The notes: generated by a model from the letters alone, not told the origin. A stretch of 64,000 nt of DNA from Knoxdaviesia capensis (GCA_001510575.1 LNGK01000005.1:124001-188000); one strand, 5' to 3'; shown: positions 46,510 through 60,105, counted from the stretch's first letter. Program-made: numbers and translations.

Positions 46510-49500
46510 ATGGCGCAACCCGCACAATCCATCGAGAGCTTGCTCCAATCTTGGTTCTACAAGTTCAGCAATATCCCCGAGTCTCTCCACATCTTGTGCC
46601 CCAAGACTAGCGACGCCGATTACGAAGACTACTCGGCACCCGACACCCCCAGCGAAGAACTGACAGTTGAAGACAAGAAGGCCCGCATCGCACAGGGCGA
46701 GGAGCGCATAAACACCACTCTCTGGACCAGTGTCATTTTCGGCATCGACCAGAAACGCACTGGTGTGTGGTACGACGAGTTCACGGAGCGTATCGAGAAG
46801 ACCCTTGGCACATGCGATGCTTGTGTCATCAACTGGCACATGCGAAGAAAGGGCTTCCTCGACAAATTTGCAGAGTAAGTTGGTGAAGAAACAAATATCC
46901 CTTCATCGGCTCAACGTCTAACCTTAACACTTCCCTTACCATTTTTCAACAGGGCATACAACAACGATGCGCGACAGTCGATGGGAAGCCTCCTTCACAA
47001 GTACGATTTCGGTCGCCTTGACCGTGGCCTCGAGTGGGCCAAGGGCATTGTCGATAGCCACGAGGCTAAGAACGGAATCCTCAAGTTGACCGCGCTCGGA
47101 AACGATACGTCCCGTTTCCTGCTCATCATCTTTGAGGCCCTATGCTGTTTGCCCTACCTGAGCCTTCCCGACAAGCGGCAAGCCTTCCATTACATCTTCA
47201 AGCGCATTTCCGGTGGAAAAAAACCCCTCCGTCTGGGCAAGAACGTCCTGCTTCCCGCCATGACCGCCTTTCTTTTCCACGAGGAGCCTATCCGGATGCG
47301 CTTCGCCAAAGCCGCGTGGGAATCCGTCACCCCCGGTTCGATGACGGCCGATCAGTTCGATTGGGCAGTTAGCGAGAACCTAGCTGCTGCAATTCGGGAC
47401 ATGAGCGAGCTGGACATGGACCTGCCCTCGTCTCAGGACAAGATCCGGCGCTTCTGGGAAGCTGTTCTCCTGATTGAAAAAGCTATGAGCAAGGATATCT
47501 TGATGCACAAGCTTCGCACCATGGAGACCAAGCCGAGTCTGTACGAACTGCTGTTCCAGCATATGCGGGCGCCCTCCGAGCCGGTCCTCGTCTTCTTGAT
47601 TGGCGCATTCACCTCGTTGCTGGAGAAATCTCCCACCGCCTTCTGGGACGCTCTTGGAGACCCGCGCCCGTTTGCCGTCGCTGAACAAATCTTCAGTACC
47701 CCTGCCTTCAAGGTGCTGCTAAACCAGTCCCAGGTCTTGTCCATGGACCAAGACGATCCTTCGGCCCAGCCCATCACCATCTCCTGGATTTCTGCTTGGA
47801 TGAAGTCGTTGAAGCGAGACCAGAAGGGTGATGCCTGTGCTTCACTCCTTCACTTGCTCTTCAATTCGTATCTGAACGATAAAACCATTACCGATGGCGG
47901 CCACGCTGCCTGCGCTCGCGCCGGCTTCGACTGCCTCGCCGATGTCTTTGAATCCCTCCTGGGCACCCCTCCGAAGTTTATCCTCGGCACTAACCTCACT
48001 CTTGCGACTGGCAACACCCTCATCCACGTCAACAATGCGGTAAATCTCGTCTTGAAGTACAAGGACACCATCATCTCTTGGTCGGGAAAGTCCAATGCGC
48101 CGTTTGCAACTCACAAGAAAGCCCTCGCCATTGTCCAATACGCACTGGACATTGATTCTCGCACGGCTAACGAAGAATGCCGAGCTCTCCACCTGGGGGT
48201 CACTGTTCAGGGCATTGTCACGCGTAACTCCGCTGGTCTGTGGGATGCCTTCCTGGATCTCGTGTATCCTGGAAAGATGAATGTTGTCCTCATCATGCTA
48301 CGGGCCTCGATCCATTTCCTCCCCGTGGAGCAGTTCCGTCCGCAGCGCAAGAACCCAGCCAGCCTGAAACCGGCAATGAAGAGCTTCAACGACCGATTCA
48401 GCAAGACAGCTGCTGTCCTGGGACGGTTTATCCTTCGACTGTGCGATTTTGAAACCCCCGCTGATCAGACCGAGCTTCTGAAGGAGCCGAACCTGCGTGC
48501 CATTCTCGCTCATACTCTCAATGGCGAGTCTGTTATCAGCGAAGCTGCCGCCGAGGTTATCAAGATGTTGTCCGGGGGTGAGGCTTCGCGCTCCGAAGCT
48601 GTTGTCAAGCTTGTGCAGGACTGTCCGAGTGTGACCCTGCGAGCTTTTTCCATGGCCATGAACACCGCGGCCCGGTTTCCCTGCAGCGACGGAGATAGCA
48701 AAAAGCCGGAGCATATACCGCCGTGGGGCATGATGCCTCATATCCTCAAGGCTTGCCGGGATATTATCACCGGTCTGTGTGATGAAATCCAGGGAATCCT
48801 GCGCAAGCGCGAAATCGACCATGCTGAGATGGCTTCGATTCTTACCTGGTGGCCTGCAATTTGGCGGTGGATTGAAGTCGCCTTCAATGCGACCCAACAG
48901 TTCTCATTGTTCATTGAAATCTCCGTTATGACCGACTTTTGTCGTGAAGCAATTGAACTGACGGCATCGCTGTCGTCCAATGATGGATTGATTGCCTCTG
49001 CCCTTGAGCAGGAGGCCATTCGGAAGTCGGCCGCCACTGGATCGGAGGTCCTGTCGCCCGAGAAAATCAGAGCCGAAAGCATGCGCCGGCTGCTTGACCC
49101 GTGCTCCAAGTTCCTGCTGGGACTGGCAGGCATGCTGCGGCTCCGCGACGTGTACTTGGTTGAGATTACCGTCAACATTGTGTGCAAACTGCTGCGGCGC
49201 CTCCGCGAGTTCGACATGGGTATTGAACCTGCAGTGCAGGACTACATTTCCAAAGTGTGCAAGCCGATGGCAACCGGCAAGTATGAGATTGGCACTCGTC
49301 TTATTAACCAGCAGCGAGCCGAACTTCTTCGTGCCATGGCGGAAGACGAGGATGACGATGATGTCATCATCATTTCCGAGATGCCCAAGTCCTCCGAGAT
49401 CGCCAAACCGAAGCGTCAAAGCACCATCGATGCCTGGTCACGGTCTAGCACCGGAACTCCTGCCATTGGTGGGGCTCTTCGCACCAACGCCGATGATGTG

Positions 49501-52500
49501 AAAGCACTTAGCAGTTCGCTGGAGAGCAATCGCGGCATTCTTGCGCAGATGATGGCCCAGGATTCCGCCAAGCAGCAGGCACTAAAGGAGAAGGCTGAAA
49601 AGATACGCAAGGAGAAGGAGGCTGCGGTGGCCCTGAACGCTGCAAAGGCCAAGGCCGAGCAGGACGCGCGCCGTGCGAAGATCATTGAGGCGCGGAAGCG
49701 CGAGAAGGAGGAGAAGGCAAAGCGTGATGCCGAGTTTATTGCACGAACCCATCCCGGCCGCACTGCTGCCGCTCTGGCAGCTGCGGCAGCCAAGGAGAAA
49801 GAGAAGGAGAAGTCGGAGATCCTTGTTGATACCTCCGAAGAAGAGGAAGACGAGTCAGACGATGGCGAGACGGGTTCGCTGATCAGCCAGAGCAAGGCGG
49901 GTCTCCGAACTCTCGACGAAGCCGAAAGACGGCGCGAGCGCGCGCTGCTGGCCAAGGTGCGCGGCCCTGTCAAGAAGATGAAGATTGTTCGTTCGGTCAA
50001 GGACAACCGGGCTCGTCTGATGCCGTCCATGAACCGGCTGCACGAGGTGATTCTCGAATGGGATATTTTCTTTGACGGCGAAGACCCTCCGAACATGCCC
50101 AATGCCTCCAAGGTTGCCAACACGTACGGCAACCCCAGCGAGTACGAGGCCACTTTCCACCCCCTCCTGATCCACGAAGCGTGGAGATCCTTCTGTACCT
50201 CCAAGGATGAAACTACTTCGAAGGCCTTTGGGGTCAAGCTGGTTTCTCGGATGACTGTCGACCAGTTCTACGAGATCACGTTGACGATGCCCTCGCCGCG
50301 GAATGCAATCCAAGGACCCGGCGCTGACCCGGCTAGCAACGCTGGCCCCACCGGGTACATTCCCAACCCGGTGTCGGAGGGAGACATTGTGCTGGTCTCG
50401 ACTTCCCCGAACCCTCTTGAAGACACGAACGCTCCTCATTGTCTTGCACGCGTGTGCAAGGTCCTGTTCAAGAAGGGCGCGCTGGAGATGACCTGGCAGG
50501 TCAACAACCGGCGCACCAAGGTGCTCACGTCAGTTCCGCTGGGAGCAGATCTGCAGGCGGTCAAGATTACCAATCTGACCACTATAGAGCGCGAGTATGC
50601 GGCTCTCAAGGGCCTTCAGTACTACGATCTGATGGATGAAATCCTCAAGGCGAAGCCGTCGCCTATTCTCAGCTATAGCGAAGAAGCTATTGCCAAGTCC
50701 ATGCATAACTGGGGACTCAACCAAGGACAAGCTCGCGCGGTTCTTGGAGTCAAGGATAATGATGGGTTCACTCTCATCCAAGGGTAAGGACACTCTTCTT
50801 TTTTTTTTCTCCGGCTCCATACTGATCTCTCTCTCTCTCTCTCTCCTTAAACAGTCCTCCGGGTACCGGCAAAACCAAGACCATTGTGGCCATGGTTGGC
50901 TGTCTTCTTACAGGAATGATTTCCCAGAAGCCAGTGCCTGGAACAACTACAATCCGCCCTATTGCACAGCAGGCATCCGCGCAGCCGTTGGCGGGAGCTA
51001 CAAAGAAGAAGCTGCTAATTTGTGCTCCCAGTAACGCAGCTGTAGATGAGCTGGTCCTCCGCTTGAAACAGGGAGTCAAGACATCCACGGGTCTAGACCG
51101 CAAAATCAACGTTCTCCGTCTTGGCCGCAGTGAAGCCATCAACCTGGCTGTCCGCGATGTGACAATCGATGAGCTTGTCAAGAAGCGGCTGGAGAACGAG
51201 AAGGTGCGCGCTGATCTCCAGAATGACCGCGACAAGATGCACGCGGAGGCTGGAACCGTCAAGACGGAGCTAGCCGAAGCCCGCATGATGCTTGCATCCG
51301 CGCGTGAAACGAACAATGGAGTAGAGATCTCTCGCCTGCAGAGACAGATTGACGAGCTGCGCAGCCGCCAGACCCGCATCGGAGCCAAGATCGACGCGGA
51401 TCATGAAAGTGGCAACACAGTCGCCCGTGAGGTTGAGCTGCGTCGCCGTGCAATCCAGCAGGAAATCATTGACGGAGCGGACGTTCTTTGCGCTACGCTC
51501 AGCGGTAGTGGTCACGACATGTTCCGCATGCTGAAGAACGTGGAGTTCGAAACTGTGATCATCGACGAAGCGGCCCAGTGTGTGGAACTGAGTGCGCTGA
51601 TTCCTCTCAAGTACGGCTGCAGCAAGTGTGTTCTTGTGGGAGATCCCAAGCAGCTTCCGCCGACCGTGCTTTCGCAGTCGGCCGCTCGCTTTGGCTACGA
51701 TCAGAGCCTGTTTGTGCGCATGCAGCAGAACCATCCCCAAGATGTGTACCTTCTCGACCGGCAGTACCGCATGCATCCGTCGATCAGCGAGTTCCCGCGC
51801 CGGGAATTCTACGAAGGACGGCTGGATGACGGTGCCGACATGGCGAACCTCCGATCGCGGCCGTGGCATTCCAGCAAGCTCCTGTCTCCGTACCGGTTCT
51901 TCGATGTGCGCGGATCGCAGTCCCGTGGAAGTAAGGGCAGAAGCTTTGTCAATGTGGAAGAACTGACAGTGGCCATGCAGCTGTATGGCCGTCTGCGCGC
52001 GGACTTCCCCGAGGTGGACTTCAAGGGCAAAATCGGCATCATCACTCCGTACAAGGCCCAGCTTGCGGAGCTGCGCAACCGCTTCAGCCACCGCTTTGGA
52101 CAGTCGATCATTGAGGACATCGACTTCAACACCACCGATGCCTTCCAGGGACGAGAGTGTGAGATCATCATCTTCTCGTGTGTGCGTGCCAGCCCCACGG
52201 GCGGTATCGGTTTCATGACGGACATTCGCCGCATGAACGTCGGACTGACGCGTGCCAAGTCGTCGCTGTGGATCTTGGGAGATTCTCAGGCCCTCATTCA
52301 GGGCGAGTACTGGGCTCGTCTGATCAAGGATGCCCGGCAGCGTGACATGTTCACGTCGGGAAGTATCATAGACCTGCTTAGCCGTCCCGGTGAGAAGGTG
52401 GACCCCAAAGCTTCCGTCAAGATGGAGGCGCTGAAGATTGAGGGCGGTAGTGGCGGCGGCAGCGATGTCAAGGGCGAGGTCAAACCTGAGAAGCAAGAGT

Positions 52501-53215
52501 TCAAAAGCGAGGCCAAGCCCATGTCTAACTTCAAGTCTGATAAGCCCGTTTCGTCGCGTGGTCTCCTTCTCGGTCAATCGCTGAGTCGGCCCAGCGACGG
52601 CTCGAGAGGCAACGGTCTCGATGCGTCTGGAAACATGCGTGAAGATCTGCCCCGGCATCTTGCACCTCCCATCATCCAGCCGACCACGTCCTCGCACAAA
52701 CGCAAGAGCGACGCCGATGGCGGCGCGGAACAGCGCCAGGAGCCGGGCGTCAAGCGGGTAAGTTTCTCACGTGTCCTTCAAGCTACATGATTCTAATCAT
52801 CTACAACTACTAATGCTCATTGTGTATCTAATAGGTTGCGTACACGAGACCTACTGGTTCGTCCGTCCCCAGTGTCCTCCGTGGACCGACGGGCCGCCCG
52901 CCTCCGCGTGGACCTGGTCCGCGCACGGAACCCCGTCGCCGCCCGGAACCCCAGCCGGTGGACCCTAGCGCCATGCAGGTTCTCGGACTCGTCCCTCCTG
53001 AGCGCCGGCCGGCGCCGGCGGCAGCACCCCCGGCCAATACTAGCCCCACCAACCGGGGACCCCCGCCTAGTGCCCCGACCGGCCCGCGGTCTGGCGGACC
53101 TCCGCCCGGGGCGCCCACTGGACCTAAGCGCCAGGGCCCCGCCGGAGGTCAGATGCCGCCCCGAAGACGGCCCCCTCCGGATCCGTTCATCAAGCGGAAG
53201 CCCCCGCCGCGGTGA
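46510..53215 (+). CDS. sen1: Sen1-type RNA/DNA helicase
   Basis: This superfamily 1B helicase acts in nuclear transcription termination of non-coding RNAs and in R-loop removal. Exons are 46510-46874, 46953-50783, 50855-52757 and 52835-53215, all in phase, giving 2159 aa, the usual size for filamentous fungi. The first ~1100 residues form the helical SEN1 N-terminal domain. A charged Lys/Glu/Ala-rich coiled segment follows at about residues 1000-1090. The helicase core has Walker A GPPGTGKT (1399-1406), Walker B VIIDEAAQ (Asp1636/Glu1637), then LDRQYRMHP, TTDAFQGRE and VGLTRAKSSLWI. The coiled insertion (RADLQNDRDKMHAE...) after motif Ia is the Sen1/Upf1 prong. The C-terminal ~130 residues are Pro/Arg/Gly-rich. 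Intron 2, with a TC repeat, splits the first Gly codon of Walker A. Confidence 0.95.
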
Positions 53216-53976
53216 TTTGATCCCCACATAGTTTATTGGTCAGTATCTGGCCTAGGACAGCGTCAGTATCCTGTGAGAAGCACAGGAGTCCTATCATATT
53301 GCATCGTGCAAGCCAAGAAGTAAGACAAAAGAAGACAGGAAGAGAGAAGAAATACGAAAAATTCGATAAAAGCGGCGACGTTCCGAAAAAGTCCATGATC
53401 CACCCGCATAGAGCAAGATAGAGCCGAGTCGGGGACACCTCCTTTCTTTCCGGTGTCCGTCGTTGTACATTAACAGACAGTTGTGTCTGGCTCCCCAGCT
53501 GTCCATATTTCCCTTTTCAAAGGGGGAAGACAAGCTTGAGCACCGTTTCTCGCTTACTATTGCTAAAGGCGTTCCGGGATTATCTGGTGTCTTTTTTTTC
53601 GTACAATACATAGAGAGAAGCAAGCAGTCAGGGCATTGTGTAAGATGATTCAAGAAGGCAACTTGACGACAGCTCACTAACAAAGGATATATGGATGCTC
53701 ATGACAGCATGTTTTGTGCTCCGGGATACACCCTCGAGATTCCAGAGATCTAAAGTCAAGTTCGAACGCGTAACCATCACGGGGAAAGCCGGCGGCTCAT
53801 GTCGTTGATTTCATGATGGCTATGCTGTGACCCTAACCCTAAAACTGGCGTTGATGAACCCTATGGACGCTGTGCGTGTGTTTGCGCGCTTAACCTGTTC
53901 TTTTTGTAACTTTTCTGTAACCCAGATCTTCCAAGCTTTATGGTATATCACTCCCTTGCCTTTAACTTCCTTAGCA
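53216..53976. other. Intergenic between convergent sen1 and MDR genes
   Basis: It contains the 3' regions of both genes and a two-unit telomere-like block ACCCTAACCCTAAA at 53829-53842. No gene is seen. Confidence 0.6.
53829..53842 (-). repeat. Telomere-like box, two units
   Basis: ACCCTAACCCTAAA lies 135 bp beyond the stop codon of the minus-strand reductase gene, between convergent genes. A promoter role is therefore unlikely for this copy. Confidence 0.5.
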
Positions 53977-55590
53977 TTACACCCGCAGCACCAGTTTTCC
54001 ACCGCTGATCTCGCCGCTGCGCATGCGGTCCAAGGCCTGGTTAATGTTCTCCAAGCCGTGCTCGACGTCGATGATCCGGGGCGGCACAACATCCCCTGCC
54101 TCAAGCAGCCGCTCGAGCCAGCCGACTAGCGCGGTGCCTATCGGCGGGACCTCGTGGAACAACTTGATGGGCACAGAGTGCAGCATGACGTCGGGCGAGG
54201 GCACGCGGGCGTGGGTGCCGGGCTTGGGCAGGCCGGACAGGCCGACCAGGTGGACCGGGGCATCCGCCGCGTCGTCTCCGGGTGCGGGGGCGAGGGCGTC
54301 GAGCAAGGCCCGGGCGGAGTCGGCGCCGCGGGTGTCGATGCCGAAGCGCGCCGCGCCGCGTGTGGCCGTCTGGATGGTGTGGGCGGCGCGGGCGGGGTCG
54401 TGCACATCGACGAGTAGCGCGGGGGTCAGGTTGGCGTGCGCGGAGATGGGGATGCCGTGTTTGGCGGCGTCGACGACGGCGAGGACGCGCAGACCGGCGA
54501 GGCGGGCGAGTTGCATTGTTAGGTGGGCGGATGTTGCCGAGGCTGGTCACGACGGGTTAGTACTGGTGCATACATTGATGTTCGAACTCGAAGGTGGTAA
54601 GCAAGGCAAAGCACAAACGGCGAAACAAGAGAAGTCGAGAAGGGAAACACGATTCAAATGACTCACCTCCCCAGACCACCAACCAATCGCCCTTCTTCGC
54701 CCGCCTCTGCATCCGAATGCCGGCCTGCACCTCTCCCCGCACATCGGCGGCGATATCCCGCTCATCGACCTCATGCTCGAGAATGTTCAGCAAATCCGGC
54801 CCGTCGCGCACGCCCGAGAAGTCAACACCCATGCACACACCGAGCGCCAACGCCGCGGCCACAAAGGCCACCCCCAGCGTTGCACCGGCGTCGAGCGAGA
54901 TGTGCGGCGGGATCCGCACGGTGTTGGCGGACGAGGCGATCACGTACTGCTGGTAGGTCGCCTTGCGGAGGTCGCGGTAGTCGGTAGAGATGACAAGCAC
55001 CTTGTCGCCGCGGGCCAGGCGCGACTTGTCGCGGTCGGCGATCTCGACCACCGTGCCGGAGGATTCGCGGCCGGAGATGTACGGGAGGCATGGGATGGCG
55101 AAGTTGAAGTCGCTGCAGCTGTGAGTCAGGATAACTCACCAAGGGTAGCCCACGAGAATGGCACAGCAGGGCGGGGGGATGGAGGCACTTACGGTGCTTT
55201 CCAGTCAATCGGGTTCAGGCCTATCGACACCGTCTGGACCAGCACTTCATCGGTCCCGGCCTTTGGCCGCGGCACGGCATATGCGGTCTCAACCTCGTAC
55301 CGCTGGCGGGCTGCCTGCAGGAGCACGACGGTCTGCACGTCCGGCACAGCGGCAAGAGTCTCCGGCTCGGCGGTAAGCTCGTCGGCGGGGGTGTTTGCGG
55401 TGCTGATGTCATCGAGCGGGTTCGTGCTGGTCGCCGCTGACGACGGCAGCTCGAGCACGGTGATCTGCGAGTGTTTGGAGGAGGGCGGGGTCGGGAGGCT
55501 GTCTGGGCCGCCCGCGGCGGTGGGCGCGGGCCGGCGCTTCAGGAGGGTGAACTTCCGAATGGAAGATACTGAGAAGGATAGGCGGGACAT
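53977..55590 (-). CDS. Medium-chain dehydrogenase/reductase (zinc-ADH-like/quinone reductase type)
   Basis: This is an NAD(P)H-dependent oxidoreductase of the MDR superfamily; the substrate is unknown. Exons in order: 55590-55193, 55112-54667 and 54542-53977, giving 469 aa. The GroES-like half contains VLVQTVSIGLNPIDWKAPDFNF and PYISGRESSGTVVEI. NPIDWK and SGRESSG are the usual marks of fungal enoyl-reductase/quinone-reductase-like members, and structural zinc Cys residues are absent. The cofactor half contains AGATLGVAFVAAALAL and, across intron 2, WLVVWGGASATSAHLTMQLARLAGLRVLAV, a divergent Rossmann entry. It ends with ENINQALDRMRSGEISGGKLVLRV, the typical MDR C-terminus. An extra Ser/Thr/Pro-rich segment of about 60 residues (20-80) precedes the catalytic half. 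The gene is convergent with sen1. Confidence 0.83.
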
Positions 55591-56689
55591 AGTGGCTGTG
55601 TGGTGATGTCCGAAGGTCAAGAGAGTGAGAGTGTGACAGGGAGGAGGAAGGGAGTGCGTGGGTAGGAGGTGGTAGGACGTGTCTGTCTCTCTGACTGTCC
55701 TCTCTGCTCAGCATCAATGTCGAGGAGTTTGTTGAAATATAGAATGTGTGTGGTGTAAGCGAAGTGTAACTGTGCAAATGCAGGAGCATGAGTGCCGATA
55801 CACGAGCGTGGTATCAGTCAGTAGTATCAGGCAGGACGATGGTGGTGTGAAGAAAATCAGCGTGTAGGTTTGTGTGTAAGTCGGCTCTCAGCACGCAGTC
55901 CGGAGAATGTATATGTGGTGTTCCAAGGACTACCTCGCTGCACCCTCTAATCTGGAACACTCAGCACGTAATCTCCAGGAGACATGAAAGATTTTCTAAT
56001 GTCTATCACGTCTCTATGTGTTCTCCATACCGCGAAGACGCGATCGGCACCCTGGGACACGAAGCTGAAGAACAAGGAACACCCAAAAGTAATCATCGGG
56101 CCCCCGGTTCCCGCCCGGTATTGCTATACTCGGCATTGCGGGTTTTTTCACTTCTTTTTTCAACCCTTTTTTTTCTTCACACACCCGCAGAATTCTACAA
56201 TATCTTCAATAAATGAGGTGCTCGCCTGAACTTCCCACTAGTCGTTGGCTCATGCATATGAACGTGTCGAAAAGTGGACTGCCGGGCCCTGGCCATCCTG
56301 GACGGCTCGGGGGCTTCTTCTGAGTCCGCAGTGGAACCCTTTTCCGACTAATACTAGGATAAGAGAGGCAATACTACATGTAGGCAGGTTTGCAGCGCTC
56401 GGAGGTACATCTCCTTGGGTTGGACTGGGCGGCATGCTGGATCTCCACAGACGAGTCAACGTGGGTGAAGACCCAGAAAGGACCTGAAGTGCCCTCAACG
56501 ACGATACCCACGAGAGACACCATGTAACCCAGCTAGAGAGTCTCCAGGAGCTACAGTAACCTGGGGAAACACCTGGTCCTAGTTCATGCTCCACGTTTAA
56601 TCATACTCGCTCAAAAGTGCCCTGTGCCTGTAAGGTTCAACGTTTGTCCGAAATTACCACTGTCTTGACTAATGACATTTTATGTCTAT
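55591..56689. other. Intergenic between MDR and flavin monooxygenase genes
   Basis: It holds the upstream region of the MDR gene and the 3' region of the monooxygenase, both on the minus strand. A T-rich block is near 56150-56180. No gene is seen. Confidence 0.6.
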
Positions 56690-58496
56690 CTAGGCAGCCG
56701 TCTTGGTAAACACGTACGGCCGGCCGGGATCCTGCACATCGGCAGGACCGAACTTGAGCTTAGATCCGGGGTGCTGCGGCCGCAAATGACCGTTCCCAGG
56801 CGTGTTGTACAGGTTCTCTCTCGCCGTTCCGCCCGGCACGTTGTAGTCTCCATTGCCCAACCAGCCTCGCTTCTCCAGCTCGGGGATCAGGAACTCTACC
56901 ACGTCCGCCCACGCGCCCGGTACCACCACGTGGCCCAGGTTGAAGCCGTCGACATCGGCCTCGGTGATCCACTTCTCCATCTGGTCGGCCACCGTCGAGC
57001 CGCTGCCGATGCAGAAGTTGCCGCTGCCGCCAATGCTCTGGTACTCGGCCAGCGTGCGCGGCGTCCACTTGTCGAAGCCGTGCGGCCGGACGAGCAGCCG
57101 CTGGCGCTGCGCCGGCGACAGCCTTGCCAGCGCCGGGTGGGTCGGGTCGGTCGGGAACTCCTCGTCGGGCTCGAACCCGCACACATCGATCCCGCTGATG
57201 CCGCCAAACAGCGCCACGCCGCCGTCGGGGATGGCGTACTGCTTGTAGCGCGCAAACTTCTCCTGCGCCTCGGCGTCCGTCGCCGCCAGGATCGGCGTGA
57301 ACTGGATGAAGAACTTCAGGTCGGCCGCGCCGTTCCGGCCCGCGGCCTCGGCGAGTGCGCGTGTGCGCTGGATGTTGCCCGCCACGAAGGCCGGGTTGGG
57401 CCCTCCGATGAAGATGCACTCGGCGTGCTTGGCCGCAAAGGCGGACCCCGCAGGCGACATGCCGGCCTGGAAGAGCAGCGGCGTGCGCTGCGGGCTGGGG
57501 TCGACCTGGTGGGCCGACGAGGACTTGAAGAAGCGGCCCTCGTGCGTGATCTTCTTCACCTTGGACGGGTCGGTGAAGGTCGCGGTGGCCGCGTCCTTGA
57601 CCACGGCGCCATCGTCCCACGAGCCTTCCCAAAGCCTAGACACAGGCATGTTAGTACTCGTAATGGTCAATGGGGATTTGTAGAAAGGGTGGACATACTT
57701 GTAGGTGAGCTCGAGGTACTCGTCGGCCATCTCGTAGCGGAGGTCGTGCTCAGGCAGCTTGTCCAGGCCCATAGCACGGGCGGCATTGTCACTCCACGAT
57801 GTAACGATGTTCTAAACAGAGACACAGTTAGTAGGGAGCAGGGTCTATCCATCGTTTACAAGTAAGTGACTTACCCAGGCAATACGGCCATTAGTCAAGT
57901 GGTCCAAGGTGGAAAAGCGCTTCGCCAGGATAAAGGGAGGCTCAAACGTGGTGCAGGCAGTGACACCGAACGCGAGAGAGTTGGTCACGGCAGCCATGGC
58001 CGAGATGACCTAGACGAGAGGAACAGTACGCCGGTTAGCATGGATGGATCATGCATTTGGTGCGCGTCCTGTGTGTTTCCGAGACAAGCAAGTAGCCTCG
58101 CCGTGGCTACATGCACCAACAGCCCCCTCCGCAAACACTCACACTGAACGGATCGTACAACGGCCACTGCGTGCCCGATCGAATAGCCGGCGCATGGCTG
58201 CCCTGGAACACATCGTGCGAGCCAAAGTTGTCGGCCAGGAACAGCGCGTTGAACTTGCCGCGCTCCAGCAGCTTGGCCAGCTCGATCCAGTACGGCAGGC
58301 GGTTCTTGGCGGCGCTTTGGTCCTCGGGGTTGCGCCACTGGCCGACGCTGATGTGGCCGACGCCGGCCATGTCGAACGCGTTCAGCAGGATGCGCTTTTG
58401 CTTGCCGTCCGCCCTGTAGCCGTACTTGCGCTCGCCGGTGACTTTGCCCTGCAGCACGGCCAGCGGCGCCTCGTGGACCTTGGAATCGGGGGCCAT
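56690..58496 (-). CDS. FMN-dependent monooxygenase, NtaA/SnaA/DszA family
   Basis: This luciferase-like two-component monooxygenase uses FMNH2 from a partner reductase to oxidise small organic compounds; relatives act on nitrilotriacetate, pristinamycin or dibenzothiophene sulfone. Exons in order: 58496-58143, 58009-57875, 57811-57699 and 57635-56690, giving 515 aa. Family landmarks: LLNAFDMAGVGHISVGQWRNP (37-57), YWIELAKLLERGKFNALFLADNFG, SAMAAVTNSLAFGVTACTT, GRIAWNIVTSWSDNAARAMG, and GRFFKSSSAHQVDPSPQRTPLLFQAGMSPAG (flavin-phosphate and active-site face). A second internal part follows with the usual GSGSTVADQMEKWI. The length is at the upper end for the family. No flavin reductase partner lies directly next to it. 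The adjacent Dal5-type transporter on the same strand suggests uptake of the substrate; this is inference. Confidence 0.88.
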
Positions 58497-60105
58497 GGTT
58501 GGAGAGAGTATGTGTGTCTGTGTGAGTAGAGACTGGAGGGTGGAAAGAGACGATGTAGCTGCTGCGTGAAGCGTGAAAGAAATGAGAGAGGTTGGAAAGT
58601 CGGTATGCGTGCTTGGACAAGAAAATGGTTGAACACGACCAAGAGTATGCAGAAATGCAAAGCAGATATCCTAGTCCAGAAACAACATACACATTCATAG
58701 CAGACTCGGCGGGAGCGAAGTGCATATTAAAGCCCCCCCTGGCCCAAAGGACACTGGTCCGGGTCCATAGTTTACTGCTCGTCCGGCAGTGCCCAAACGA
58801 TGGTGTGAGGTGTGCGTGCCTGTACTAGCGATGGTAACATACCCGTCTAAGAAGACCAATGGCTCCAGATGCACTTCTGAATGATAGTCAGATTATCATC
58901 AGTCACGAGAAAGAGTAAGCCGAATCAACCAGGGAAAACAGAAAGATAATGATGCTAAAACCCCTTCATGCGCCGATTTGCCGGGTCCCGTCCCAGCGAT
59001 TGATGCTCGCCATCCGGCCTTGTTTTCGCATCACCATCCCGGCAGATCGGTACTTGTGCAAAGTTTCCAGCATCGCGGTTGAACGTCGTCGCTTCCACGG
59101 CATTAAGAGGACTTAAGCCATGCTTGAAAGGCCGAGTGGGCGGTCGGTTAGAACCCTGCACTGGTGTGTATATAAGAGTGTGAGAAACGAAGACGTGATT
59201 CCAAGGCTGCAAGACGATTTCAAAGATAAATCTCGGCTAAGAGAAAAAAAGAAACGAGAAAGAAAACTGAAGAGCATCTGATTCCTCGCTAAGATACAGG
59301 ACACATGGTCGGATCTAACATGCCACGTGCATAGCGTCGACTGTACATATTGGTATAGGTGAGATTCGATATCGAGAAGAACAAAGTCGCAGATTTCTCT
59401 TCCAGTGGCAGACATGGTGCAATCCCAGATGGGGATTTCGAGATCTTCAAATAGAGATTCACGGTCGAAAGAGGCTCAACCAGTCTAGTAAAGTGGATAT
59501 GCGTCAGAAGTCGGCTAACAAACGTCAAGATGTTGTCGTAAGATCAGGACCATATTTGGACATCTTCAATGCAGGCCAGGGTCCCTTGTCGGGAGTGAAG
59601 AGGCCCATGTCCCCCGCAATGTGCCCCCACTCAAAGTCACAAGCTAAAATACGCGTACCAAACACGTTGTTCGTATTTGTTCAACTCTCGACTTCCCTGC
59701 CCGTGGTGTGAAGCTATCACGACGAAATTGTTCAGCGGTTTTCGCCTCCCTTTCATTTACCATTGTCGTTGGTTCAGTGCTTACATACACACTTTGAAGC
59801 TTAAACCGTCGTCGGTCCCTTCTTTCCTATTCTGAAAATAGAAACCACTAGCGACAACGTGTTCGAAGTTCTGGAAAACTTCCATTAAATTCAAACGGAA
59901 GGAGAGAGAGACATGCTTTCTTGTTCAGGAAGGAGGTTCTATATTGGCAGTCCCTGCTACATTCATATACGACGACACTTGATAGTTTGGAATCCCCGAT
60001 TCATGAACATCCGGAGTTGTATTCTCATAGTCTACATAGCTTTAAACCGTGATATCGATATGCTCACTCTTCCCCTCTACACACCACCCACTCAATATTC
60101 TTGAA
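58497..60105. other. Intergenic between monooxygenase and MFS genes
   Basis: About 1.6 kb. It contains the upstream region of the monooxygenase (CA/CT-rich leader on the minus strand just beyond 58497) and the 3' region of the MFS gene. No supportable open frame or RNA gene is seen. Confidence 0.55.

Noticed and set aside
56672..57865. 397-codon plus-strand frame over the flavin monooxygenase
   Set aside because: Same codon-bias shadow; the minus-strand gene has conserved motifs and matching introns.
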